From assembly GCA_009602735.1 (NCBI GenBank), contig WELA01005293.1:336938-358553 (forward strand): a DNA stretch of 21,616 bases, written 5' to 3'. The DNA comes from Mesotaenium endlicherianum. Taxonomy: Eukaryota; Streptophyta; Zygnematophyceae; Zygnematales; Mesotaeniaceae. A model generated the notes under the pieces. It did not search any database. It was not told the origin of the DNA and worked only from the letters and a program-made list of their open reading frames with translations. Positions within the stretch are counted from its first letter, which is position 1, and every line of letters begins with the position of its first letter. The translations under genes were made by a program, and so were the position numbers. Shown in pieces: positions 1 to 9,360 of the stretch.

Positions 1-46
1 CGCGGGCGACCCTGGCGCTGGCGCGAACGCCGGAGCTGGCGCAGGC

Positions 47-1165
47 TTGGCTACTGGCAGGTTGACCAGTGGCGCTTCGGGAACGCCTCTGGGCCTGCCA
101 GGTCGCATCGCCCGACCGGGGCCGGTGTCGGTATCGGCTGCCCCAAGCACGGCACGTGGCGCCCTCCAGGTAGCGCGCGCGCTTGCCGGGACCCTCGCCA
201 CGCTTATTGCGCACGCCCAAGGTTTTTGTGCGCAGCCAGGGTTTAAGCCCTGGCTGTGCGCAACCGTGTGCGTGCCGTCGCAGCTCCAAACAGAGATGCG
301 ACCGCACAGCGCGATCGGAGATGTTGCCCCCTGACTCGGGATGACAGTCGCGGCTGCCAGATCTGCACTGGCTGGGCCGGACTGCGTGCGCGTGCCAAAT
401 GGCAGCACGTGTGCACAGCTGCTGTACGCAGCTGCTGACGTGGCTGCCGTGAGGTGTTCGGGTGGCTTGCTGCTGAGCGAGCCTCGCAGTGCGGTGTGCG
501 GACGTGTGCAGGCATGCGCGGGTGTGCAACTGCCGTCAGGCGAGACCTCTCTAGTCGCGCACGCGTCAGGTGCGAAGACCGCTGGCGCGGCTACCAGGAC
601 TGGCGCGGGTGCGGTTGCTGGGGGGCTGCCAAGTGGCGCCTCCCAATTGCTCCTGGGGTTGCGGGGGCTGGTGTCCGGTCCAACATCCAGGTCGGTGTCG
701 GCTGCCTCGGACGCCGCTCGCGACGCCCTCCCCCCGGTGCGTGCGTACGCCGAAGCCCCCGTAGCGCGATTTGCGTCAGCGCGGGGGTTTTGTGCACCGC
801 CAGGGTTTAAGCCCTGGCTTTGCGCAGCCGTGAGCGTGCCATCGGCGCTCCGCACGGCAATCTGACCGCACAACGCAATCAGGGATGCCCCCCCCTGACC
901 GGGAATGGCAATCGCGGCCGCCGAATCTGCGCTGGCCGTGCCGGGCTGCGTGCGCACGCCACGTGGAAGGACGTGTGCGCAGTTGGCGTGCGCAGCTGTT
1001 GCAGTGGCTGTCGAGCTGCGATCTTGTAGCTGGCTGCCCGACAAGCCTCGCGCCGCCGTGTGCGGTGTGAGCGGATGCGTGAGAGCGCGAGAGTGTGCGT
1101 GGCTGCCGAGAGGAGCGGCCTGGCCTGCCGGACACGCGGCAAGTGTCAGCGCCTGCTGGACCCTG
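47..1165 (-). repeat. Tandem repeat of about 564 bp in the element B linker
   Basis: Two diverged copies of a GC-rich unit lie in tandem. The clearest landmark is CCAGGGTTTAAGCCCTGG at 236-253 and again at 800-817, a spacing of 564 bp. Flanking blocks also match: the TTTTGTGC block before the landmark, and after it a run of Cs followed by CTGAC and then GTGCGCAGCTG-type motifs. A spacing of 564 is a multiple of three, so the duplication could be neutral in a coding frame. On the minus strand the frame around 776-1135 encodes Arg-, Ala- and Cys-rich low-complexity protein resembling the element A linker (shared CARQLRT, TWRAHAARH and PDxVVR-like stretches). No known domain is recognised. The landmark also recurs at 12654-12671 in element A. 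Confidence 0.7.
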
Positions 1166-1539
1166 CTGCTTGCAGCAGCCAACAGGGGGCGATCATCCTG
1201 GCGTTGCCGGCTGGTGCGCAGATCTGCGCACGGGCTGGAGACGCCTACGGCGAGGGGCGCGGCAGCAGTGTGTGCTGCAAACGTGCCACTCAGCTGGCGA
1301 GCGCGCCCAGCCGCGACAACTGTCGATAAGCAGACTGCTGGCGTCAGCAGCGCGGCACAGGCCAAAGGGGCTGCTGGAGCCTGCGGTTGTGCTGGCGTGT
1401 GTGCCGGACCGTGGAGGAGCGCGTCAGGAGCTGCAACGTCTGTGACGCAGGGTGGTGGGGCCGCGTGAGCCTGCAGCCTGCCACCTAGCAGATTGACGGG
1501 ACGAGGAGAGCGACTGCTGACGGATATCGGCGCAGCGTG

Positions 1540-3080
1540 CGCAGGTCTGGCAGATCCGTCTGCACAAACGTCTGCGGCGCTGATTGCCGTAGCTCTGTCG
1601 AGGGACGAGCGCGTGCGAGGATGCAGCGCTGCTGTAGCGCCAGGTGCCAGCCTCTGGGACTGCCACGTGTCAACATTGTGACTGTGCGCAGGAGCTGCAC
1701 AAACGCCGGCTGCCGGAGCTGGAGCGTCGGACGGCGGAATGCGTGCGAAGAGGGCTCCGCATGCGTCGTAACTGTCGGCGGCGACGAGACCACGGAGTCT
1801 GGCGATCTCCGCATTGGCCTCCATGAGAGCGTCATTGACGTCGTCAAAACTGTAGTAATCAACATCGGGAGTCAGTGCGGCGTCCATCGTGGCCGTGGCT
1901 GCCGTCATCGAGGGGCGTCCACCCATGCGAGGGTTACGCATGCCCCGAAGTCCTGCTGCGGGCGCAGGGCCGTCACGAGCGCGTCCGTTCTCAACGTTGT
2001 GCTTCTTCTCCAGGCATACAATCTGCAGGTGGCTGGCCTTGCCACAGTAGGTACAGTCACCGGGCTTGCCATTCTGCGCAATTGTGCAGTTCTGGCGAGA
2101 GTGGCCCGTCTTCCCCGAAGACCAACAGGGGTCGCTCGTCGTGGCGGCCATGGATGTGCGGCCACGCAAAGCCCGGCGCTGCTGGGTCTGCTGGGACAGC
2201 TGAGAGCGTTGGGGCTGCTGCTGCTGCTGGGGCTGGCGAGCCGGAGCTGGGCGCATCGTCGTGGATGGCAGCACCAAAGACTCCTGGCGTACGCTCGTGG
2301 ATGCAAGGCCTACACGGTCGCTAATGTTGCTCCGTGCGGCGGCCAAGCTCTGCTTCTCGACTGAGAGGTAAGCGTCCTCCAGCGAGTACTCAATGCCGAT
2401 GTGGTAGATGAGAGGAGCCATGGCTTGCTCCCTCAAATGTGGCTCTCCGCTGCCTCCCGGTCAGTGACGGTGCCAACGTCTCAACAAAGGTGCGTCAAGC
2501 GGCGGTACATCATGCGGATTGTCTTGTTCTTGCGGCGGAAGAAGTGGTGCAGCTCGTACACCTTCTCTTCGATCGCGGCCTGGAACTCCTTCCTGAGGAC
2601 GTCCCAGAAGGCCTTGACCGGATCAGCGAGGGGTTCCTCCACCGGGGGTTCCCCCACAGGCTCTGTGCGTGCGTAGATCTCGTCACCCTTCTCACGGAAT
2701 ATGTCACGGGCCTTGTAGAGGAGATAGCGCATGAGCGTATAGAACACGTCACGCTTAGTGAGCGCGGGCGTCTTAAGCCTTGCGGTCACGAACTCAGCCT
2801 CGAACTCTGAGATTGTGTCGTCCAGATCGCAGGTTCCTGGTCTGCAGCTGAAGCGGAAGAGGGAGGACCTGTCAGCCTTGACCTTGTGGTCACCTGCCAT
2901 GGGATACCAGGAATCGTGGTGGGCTCACTGGGAAGATGACTCAGGGACATTCACAGGAAGTACGAGTGCTGGCTGCTCCCCTTCAGAGGGTTCAGTGACA
3001 GTACCCAGATCGGAGTCTGAGTCTTCTCCACTAACCCCTTTGTAGTAAGGCTGGTAAGCACGCCCACTACGGGTAGGCAT
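1540..3080 (-). pseudogene. gag of element B (broken)
   Basis: The start ATG at 3080 opens MPTRSG, as in element A. The capsid-like part follows (TCDLDDTISEF, LTKRDVF, LMRYL, AFWDVLRKEFQA, then the RRKNKTIRMMYRRL helix). It is broken by TGA at 2927-2925, where A has TGG, by TGA at 2483-2481 after THLC, and by a small deletion just downstream that removes residues present in A. After the glutamine-rich stretch comes a zinc-knuckle region near 2151-2030. The second knuckle is intact (CTYCGKASHLQIVC), but the first reads CWSSG instead of CWSCG, losing one zinc ligand. A conserved FDDVNDAL...ANAEIARLR helix follows near 1850-1790. In B the Gln-rich stretch runs in frame into the knuckles, which A no longer does. 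Confidence 0.8.
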
Positions 3081-3100
3081 ACGCTGAAAATTCTATTTGA

Positions 3101-3257
3101 AAGATGCTTCGACGCGCTACACTTCGTGACTTGGAAATACAGAAAAGGTCAACATATGGATGCGTAAAGTTAATGCAAAGTTGATCTTCCTAGGTTGATG
3201 GTGCACACACATAGAGCTTGGTTTTGTACGTCAACCTTGACTCAATAAATCATGACA
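3101..3257 (-). repeat. 5' LTR remnant of element B
   Basis: The 157 bp match the first part (minus-strand sense) of the element A LTRs, from TGTCATGATT at 3257 to GCATCTT near 3101, with scattered substitutions. Compare 4704-4549 and 16017-15862. The rest of the LTR, the putative U5 and any primer-binding site are deleted. The remnant runs straight into the gag leader. Confidence 0.85.
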
Positions 3258-3554
3258 TAGGTCCTCTCCTACATGTAGGCCTGCTGTAATGACAGTGTCT
3301 ATTTCCTCCAGCAGCCTTGAAGACACTCCCAGTATGCTATTGTAGTCATCCTGACCTTCAAATCATACGAGGGTGCAAGTATTAGCACCTCAGTTTGTCA
3401 TGCCCAAGCTGTCCTTTGTTATAATTTTGACAGCTATTGTAGTCTGGTCTACTCCCCTGTGTAGTGCTGTTGCGTCTCCTATAATCTGCACCCTTACTAC
3501 TCTGGCTGGTTGGAGCTGCAATTGTACTATGCGTTGTCTTAAAGTTTCTTGCAA
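3258..3554 (-). pseudogene. Interrupted gene, downstream part between elements A and B
   Basis: This is the piece of a minus-strand coding sequence left between the two insertions. Read from 3554 it continues, in the same frame, the open frame that stops at the right edge of element A near 16018. The join is Leu-Gln-Glu-Thr across the TTGC target site. The encoded stretch includes VVRVQIIGDAT and DQTTIAVKII. After two in-frame TGA codons (3392-3390 and 3365-3363) the same frame continues as FEGQDDYNSILG...LLEEID until element B begins at 3257. The GDAT motif followed by hydrophobic strands vaguely recalls uncharacterised repeat-family proteins with an SGDGT-like motif, but I cannot name a family. 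The stops make this copy a likely pseudogene, perhaps already dead before or soon after insertion. Confidence 0.65.
3551..3554. repeat. Target-site duplication of element A, left copy
   Basis: GCAA directly precedes the LTR terminus TGTCGTG at 3555. The same four bases directly follow the other terminus (ATGACA, ending 16017) at 16018-16021. Four to six bases is normal for Ty3/Gypsy integration, and the reading frame of the disrupted gene is restored when one copy is removed. Confidence 0.75.
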
Positions 3555-4704
3555 TGTCGTGCGTTACGAGGTCGGGTGCGCCACATAGGTACAAGCAACA
3601 CATCATAAGCAAGCAGGCTTTGCTGCAATGAAGTCTATAATACAAACGGCTTTATAGCCAAAAAGGGAGTCAAGTCTCAAATGTTTTAATCATAAGGAAG
3701 TGTGTACTCTCCATAGTGAGCACCTCAAGACTGTAATCTGGTAGAAAAACAACTAATGAAGTATGGCCCAAAAGGTCACTGGAAGCACATCATGATCTTC
3801 AAGAGTAGTCCCATGCAAGGGTTCAAGCTGTGACTTTGCTCACCACTTGTGAGGTTCTTCAAGTGACTGGAAGCCAGGAGGGCTTGCTCTTCACAAGAGA
3901 GTAACTAAGTGGTCCTGAAAAGACAAGAGATAAAAGTGTAAGCTTTACTGATAATCTCTGTTACTTACAACTGGCATAATGAGGACTTCTAAAAAGATGT
4001 CTCTCTAGGGACATCTCTGGTTCTTATACTCCTGGAAACCCGGCGTGGTATGCGGCGGATCCAATGCATCTAGTCACACTAGGAGGCTCCCATATGTCCA
4101 CTAATGTGTACAAGGCATGTACTAGCACTCCTATAGGCTAAGCATAACTCAAACCAATCAAAGCAGGGCACGTAGAATATGCTATGTGTCACTCATTGGT
4201 GGAGCTTACCTTGGGTGATTCTACCTAGATAGCGTCTCAAAAGTGAATCTGGAACTTGAGGAAGCTTCCTCTAGGGGTAGGTGATGCAGTCACCAATTTA
4301 TAGCCTCAATGATGCACTTATACTATGGAAATGCAAGACTTATGTAGTCTAAGGGGCTCGCAGATTTGTGCGTACAAAGCTAGGGGTTTTTGGGGTCCCG
4401 GAGAGCCCACAATGTCACCTTTGGGGACATTGAGTCATAAGTTGGCATTTGGGAAAGTTCCGCTAGGGGCCGGTAGGTGACGCGGACTAGATCGCAAATA
4501 TCTTGCTTAACACTTGACCAAATGACGCGAAACCGGTGCCAATTGGAAGATGCTTCGACGCGCTACACTTTGGTGACTTGGAAATCTAGAAAAAGTCAAC
4601 ATATAGATGCGTAAGGTCAATGCAAAGTCGGTCTTCCTAGGTTGACGGTTCGCACAAGTTAAGCTCGGTTTTGTACGTCAACCCCAACTCAATAGATCAT
4701 GACA
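3555..4704 (-). repeat. 3' LTR of element A (complete, about 1150 bp)
   Basis: In plus-strand orientation it runs from TGTCGTGCGTTACG to ATCATGACA, giving short inverted TGTC/GACA termini. Positions 3693-4704 align end to end with 15006-16017 (equal length, 1012 bp). Positions 3555-3691 are a 137-bp module, U5-like by position, that is missing from the right LTR but present again at 4707-4843. The LTR contains no coding frame of note. Confidence 0.8.
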
Positions 4705-4706
4705 GC

Positions 4707-4843
4707 TGTCGTGCGTTACGAGGTCGGGTGTGCCACATAGGTACAAGCAACCCATCATAAGCAAGCAGGCTTTGCTGCAATGAAGTCTATAATACATGCG
4801 GCTTTATAGCCAAAAAGGGAGTCAAGTCTCAAATGTTTTAATC
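4707..4843 (-). repeat. Extra copy of the LTR terminal 137-bp module
   Basis: It matches 3555-3691 over its full 137 bp with about four differences. It lies between the integrase stop and the 3' LTR, separated from the LTR by only GC, so the junction reads GACA-GC-TGTC like two LTR ends placed head to tail. A purine-rich AGAGGCTGAGAG (minus strand, about 4855-4844), a possible polypurine tract, lies just before this module rather than next to the LTR. Confidence 0.8.
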
Positions 4844-4846
4844 CTC

Positions 4847-6283
4847 TCAGCCTCTAGCTGATGGGCTGTGTACGCTGTCTAAGGCTAGCGCAAAGCATTC
4901 AGTGCAGAACCAGTTGCCAGCTGGCTCACAAGCCAGCGGTGGGTCGAGGCAGCCGATGTGGAAGCCGAGGTTGCAGCTGTCAAAGAGCAGCATCTTTGCC
5001 TCCTGGCCAGGACTGTGGCAGATCTGACACGCCCAGTCTTTGGGCGGGCGCGCGTCGCGGGGGCGAATGTGCAAGTCAAGATTAGGAAGGTGGCATGGTA
5101 CACAGTTCTTCGTGTGGTCCTTGTGAAGACGGCCATCTGCGCCTTCCAGCTCCAGGACTCCTGACGCCAAGATGCGCTTGACGCGCAGGATGACCGGTGA
5201 GCTGCTGACGTCGAGGGTGTTCTTCGTCTGGCGTCGCAGGTACACAAAGTCACCTGCGGAAAATTGCAATACCCGCGGACGATAGGCTCCTCCACGAGTC
5301 ATGGTATACCACAGCGTATCGCGATGCTGTGCGATGCTGAGGTTATCCATGGCCATGAGCATCAGGCGCTGAAAGAGCTGCGCACGCTGCCTGATAAGAG
5401 CACTCCACGTCTCGAGGCTGTCCAAGTCCAAGACGGTCTCGGCCACGGTCTTGGCTGCGACGGGCAGGACTGGCTGGCGGCCGTAGAGAAGAAAGTAGGG
5501 AGAGTGAGAGGCCAAGGAGGCCTGCTTACTGAACCTGTACCCCATAGCCAACCACGAGAGGGCATCATCCCAGTGGGTGCTGTCGTGGGCAAGGCAGTAC
5601 TTCCGCAACCCAAGCTTGACGGTCTGCACCATTAACTCTGCAAGGCCGTCAGCCTGTGGATGATCGCGAGAGGTGGTGCGGTGGTCGATCATAGAGCGCT
5701 CCAGCAGCTTTTGAAAGCTGCCCTGGACCTCTTTGCCTTGGTCGGTCAGTACCTCAGCGCAGCCGCCAAAACGGCTAAGGACCTGTTCAAGGAAGGCCTG
5801 AGCAATCCCCTCACTGGCCTTGCTGGGTAAAGGCACCAGCTCGATCCACTTGGACATGTGCTTAATTATCACCAAGACGTAGAGGTTGCCTTGGCGAGAC
5901 TTGGGCAGCTCCCCAGCTAAGTCGAGCGACCACCTATAGAACAGCCCCCGAATAGGGAGGGGGCTGAGAGCGACGGTGCGGGCTGTGAAGCTCGAGCGCA
6001 CACGATCGCAGAGAGTGCAGCTGCTGACGACGTCGGCGACGACCTTAGTCATGCCTGACCACCAGTACTGAGCCTGAAGAAGGCTGAGCGTGCGCTTGAC
6101 ACCGAAGTGTCCCAGTGCCTCATGTACCCGGCGTACCTACTGACTGCGTATAGCAAGCTCAGGGACCACCAGGACGGACCCGTCCGCCATCACCCGGCGC
6201 ACGCATCCCTCCATGTAGACGAAGTCGCGGCTGCGCTTGAGGATGCGATCGCGCTCCCTCGTGCTGATGCCTGAGACCATCTC
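4847..6283 (-). pseudogene. Integrase with C-terminal PHD finger (element A pol)
   Basis: The frame opens after the stop at 6286-6284 and is cut once by TAG at 6139-6137. Next comes the HHCC zinc-binding region (VHEALGHFG ... CTLC, about 6133-6010). Numbering residues from the methionine codon at 6052, the DDE core has Asp44 (WSLDLAG), Asp104 (LTDQG) and Glu139 (DGLAE), all present. A GPY/F-like C-terminal region carries GDFVYLRRQ and PVILRVKRIL. A PHD finger follows: Cys342, Cys345, Phe357 where the third Cys is expected, Cys360, His365, Cys368, Cys383, Cys386. Integrase inserts the cDNA. PHD fingers commonly read histone H3 tails, so a role in target choice, like that of chromodomains in chromoviruses, is inferred. 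The Phe at a zinc ligand should damage the finger in this copy. Confidence 0.88.
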
Positions 6284-7060
6284 CTAAGAGGTAACGTACT
6301 GCAGCACTGGGGCGTCCTCCCAAACATCGTTGGGCCACCGCTGCCAGCTGTCCTGCTCTTTTGCTGCCAATGCCAAGCGCCGCGTGTTGACAGTTACCAT
6401 GGCCAGGCTCGTGAGCCCTGCGGGCCGCACCTCGCTGTCCACGATGAAGGCCATGAGTGCTGCTGCGTGCCACGCCACAGGCTCGTCCTCATCATGGCGT
6501 GCCGCAGTCAGGTCCCTCGACGATGGAAGAGGGTTACGGCTGAGGCCGTCGGCGTCCATGTTAGTGGACCCAGGGCGGTGGTGCACGTCAAAGGTGTACT
6601 CCTGCAAAATGAGCGCCCATCGTGCGTACTTGCCCGTCAGGCGTTCCGACATCATGAGCCACTTGAGTGGCTGATGGTCGGCGACGTGGCGGAAGTGGGT
6701 GCCGTAGAGGTAGTGCCTGAAGTGCACAATTGCCCATGCTGCCGCCAGGCACTCCCCCTCATAAGAGCCGTAGTTGCTCTTGGCGCGGTTGTTGCTGCGG
6801 CTAGCGTAGGCCACCACGTGCTGGAAGCCCTCGTGCTTCTGTACCAACACAGCGCCCGGACCTGCCTGCGACCAGTCGGTGTGGAGGATGAAGGGCTTCT
6901 TGTAGTTGGGCCGCCGCAGCACCGGTGCACTCACCAATAGCTCCTTGAGCTTGTCAAACACCGCCTGCTGCTCTGGCCCCCACACATAAGCAACACCCTT
7001 CCGCAACAAGTCGTTGAGCGGCTTGGTCAGCTCGCTGAACCCTGGCACGAAGCGCCGATA
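6284..7060 (-). pseudogene. RNase H domain of element A pol
   Basis: This is the in-frame continuation of RT after the TAG at 7063-7061, where Tyr would be usual in an ANYYRRF-like stretch. Numbering from the methionine codon at 7048, the connection (SELTKPLNDLLRKG) leads to an RNase H fold with Asp58 (LHTDWSQAGPGAVL), Glu99 (EGECLAAAW), Asp124 (ADHQPLKWL) and Asp167 (DADGLSR). All four catalytic acidic residues are kept. The enzyme would degrade the RNA strand during reverse transcription. The last ~80 residues are a spacer to the integrase, ended by TAG at 6286-6284. Confidence 0.88.
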
Positions 7061-8389
7061 CTAGTTGGCGATTCCAAGGAAGGCCCTCAGTTGCAAGAGA
7101 TCCGTGGGAGGCGGAATGCTCGTGATGGCTGAGATCTTGGCCAGCTGCGGCGCCAGACCGCTTGAAGAGAGCAGATGCCCGAGGTACTCCACCTCTTGAG
7201 TCCTAAACGTGCGTTTGCCGGGATGGCACTTGAGCCCCGCGGCCTCCAAGCGTTCCAACACAGCAGTGATGTGGGCCACGTGCTCCTCAAACGTCTCACT
7301 GAAGACGAGCACGTCATTGATGTAGCACCGGGCAAAGGGTAGCCCTGCCAGCTCCTTTTCCATGACCCTCTGAAATGTGGCCGGCGCGTTCTTCAACCCA
7401 AAAGGCATCACCATCCATTCATAGAGGCGCTGTGCCCCCCAGAACGCCGTCTTATGCTGATCCTCCTTGGCGATGGGAATCTGGTTGAAGCCCTGGCGCA
7501 GGTCCAACACTGAGAACCAAGTGCAGGTGCCAATGTCATCGAAGATCTCGTCTGGCGTCGGCATAGGGTACCTGTCCTGCTCAGTGACCTCGTTCAGCCG
7601 ACGATAGTCACCGCACATCCTCTTCTTGGACCAGTTCCCCGAGGCATCCTTCTTGGTTGGCATGACCGTGGGCGCGGCGTAGCAAGACGAAGACTCCCTG
7701 ATGAGCCGACTGTCCTCCAGCTTGCCTGTCTGTGCGTCGATCAGACCATCCTCAAAGTGACTGTAACGATATCTCTTGAGGAAGATAGGCTCCTTGGACG
7801 TGAGAGGAATCCGCATGGGATCCCCTTTGTAGCGCCCGAGGTCGTGCATGCCGCTAACGATGCTGACTCTGCGTCTCACATCCAGCAATGTCGTCAGCTG
7901 GGCCACCTGGGCGTCAGTGAGAGTCCCCCCCAGCTTCCATGTAGACGAAGCTGGTGAGGGCGTCTGACTTGTAGCCGGGTCCTCCTGCCCTGCTGCTGGC
8001 GTCAGCGGTGGCGCGACAGGTGTCGCCTGCCCTGCAGCTATCTGTACTCCGCCTAGGATGGATGCCTCCTCTTGTGCAGCTGCTGCCAGCTGCACTACCC
8101 CGCCTGCCTGAGGTCCTGCCTGAGGTTGCAAGCGAGGAAAAAGAAATGATGATCGAAACTCCCTGGGTCGCTGTGAGGCCTCCTCTCTCCTGCGTCCCCC
8201 ACCCAGCAAACCAGGAGCATTACGGGCTGGCGGCGAGGACTGCGGGCGTGCGCGGGCCTGTGGGCCCGTCCCCTCGCGCTGAGAATGCCACGCGGTGCCG
8301 GGCGGGGCCTGACCGCCATAGTCAGGGGAGTCCTCGTCCATGGCGTCAAGAGGTTGAGGGAGCTTCGGGTGGCGCGCCTCTGCGTAAAG
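7061..8389 (-). pseudogene. Reverse transcriptase of element A pol, with upstream linker
   Basis: This is continuous in frame with the methyltransferase C-terminus. Residues are counted from the methionine codon at 9007. Residues 207-360 form a Pro/Gln/Ala-rich linker. RT follows with PIFLKRYRY, APTVMPTKKDASG, RMCGDYRRLNEVT, the motif A-like SVLDLRQGFNQIPI (Asp502), WMVMPFGLKNAPATFQR, and the active-site loop. The loop reads YINDVLVFS at 562-570: Asn564 (codon AAT, 7318-7316) replaces the first Asp of YxDD, so this copy should lack polymerase activity. GLKCHPGKRTF and EYLGHLLSS follow, matching the Ty3 RT thumb. The segment ends at TAG 7063-7061. Confidence 0.9.
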
Positions 8390-9360
8390 AGGGGCCAAGG
8401 CCTGTGTCTGAAGCAGGATCCATGTGAGGACGTTGGCGTCAATTGCCTGTCCCAGGAGGCGAATGCGGTTCACCTCTGTGAGACCGTCCAGCTCTGTGAG
8501 GTGTGGCGAGAAGCCCATGGCACGCTCAATTTCCGTCGGGCGGGGCCTGTCAAACATGCCAGTCTCCAGGTCAATGACCATCCCGCGCTGAGCGCCCGCA
8601 AAGGCATCGCTGTCGTAGCGGCTGACAAAGGTAGGGAGCGCGCGCGTAACGGCGTGAAGGTCCTCACACTGTGCCTGCGAGGGATGTGGTAGCACTGTCA
8701 CGCGCTGCGCCAGCCGAGGAGCATAGAGGATGGAGTTGACGTTGCGCGTGTGGCGCGGATGGGCGGCTGCCAAAGCCTCGAGCATCCCTGGCATCGCCAG
8801 GTTGGTGAAGTAGGCGCGGACACGGTGCGCGAACGAGCCAATTTGGGCAGCGTTGATGACGGCCTCATGACCGACGTAGCTGCTGCAGAGGGCAAAGTCG
8901 GCACTGACGTTGGGCCGGTGGTCGTGGCAGGCAGCCACGTTCTCCAGGATCCATGCGAGAGTGTGCGGCGGCTGACGGTCCTCCACCATGTTGAGGACAC
9001 GGAGCAAGTGCCAAAAGAGAGCCGTGCGAGGGTCACTGAGTGCCCGGCCACACCCAGCTCAAAAAAAGCCCTGACATTCCCATCCTGCGATGATGAGATC
9101 AATGGGACCAAGGCGAGTGACATGCTCGACGGTGATGTCGCGGATGTCCATGGGCCAGTTCGTCTGCGCGCGGCGGAAGGCGTGCGCGGGAAGGAGGTCT
9201 GGGAACCGCTCGTGACATAGAGCCATCTGCCAACGGGCCACCTGCTGAGCCTCGGGATCGGTAGCGGCGCAAGGGAATGCCGGCTTGCAAGGCCGCGAGC
9301 AGCCCTGTGGCGATCCCGACGAAGAGCTCAACGAGCACGATGCCACCGGGCCGCTCGTCG
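8390..9360 (-). pseudogene. DNMT3-type C5-cytosine DNA methyltransferase domain within pol
   Basis: The catalytic motifs appear in canonical order. Motif I is LVELFVGIATGLLAALQAGI (about 9350-9270; GIATG resembles DNMT3). Then come DIRDIT...LGPIDLIIAG, motif IV GWECQG with the catalytic Cys codon at 9076-9074, motif VI ILENVAACHD (about 8950-8920), motif VIII HRVRAYFTN (about 8827-8800), motif IX-like EIERAMGFSPHLTEL, and motif X NRIRLLGQAIDANVLTWIL (about 8467-8410). The enzyme would use S-adenosylmethionine to methylate cytosine, probably in element cDNA or host DNA. This copy is broken by a frameshift and probable small deletion after LRRY (about 9262) and by TGA 9061-9059, where comparable proteins read through into AGxGxxLxDPR. 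Motif IV has Glu where Pro-Cys is usual. The domain is physically part of pol: RT follows in the same frame without a stop. Confidence 0.88.

Larger units (their letters stand above)
1..3257 (-). mobile_element. Element B: left-truncated Ty3/Gypsy relative of element A
   Basis: Read on the minus strand this segment has the start of an LTR (3257 downward, TGTCATGA), a short leader, a gag-like frame from the ATG at 3080, and a GC-rich tandem-repeat linker that runs off the left edge. Each part has a counterpart in element A: leader at about 3085-3100 versus 14955-14970, gag at 1540-3080 versus 13480-14951, and linker at 1-1500 versus 12480-13480. It is more decayed than A. Most of its 5' LTR is deleted, gag has several stops, and the first zinc knuckle has lost a cysteine. 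Protease, methyltransferase and RT would lie beyond the left edge, so whether B carries the methyltransferase cannot be seen. B is inserted in the same interrupted gene as A, in the same orientation. Confidence 0.85.

Noticed and set aside
1..1865. Long plus-strand open frames in the GC-rich repeat regions (for example 341-865, 905-1468, 1537-2364)
   Set aside because: High GC gives open frames on both strands. The conserved motifs (zinc knuckles, capsid helices) are on the minus strand, and the plus-strand products are Ala/Arg/Cys low-complexity.
3693..4704. Treating 3693-4704 alone as the complete LTR
   Set aside because: That segment lacks a TG...CA left end. The GCAA duplication and TGTC/GACA termini place the true end at 3555.
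8390..9360. A bacterial restriction-modification methyltransferase or bacterial contamination
   Set aside because: The domain is fused in frame to RT, the motifs are DNMT3-like, and no restriction gene or bacterial gene arrangement is present.
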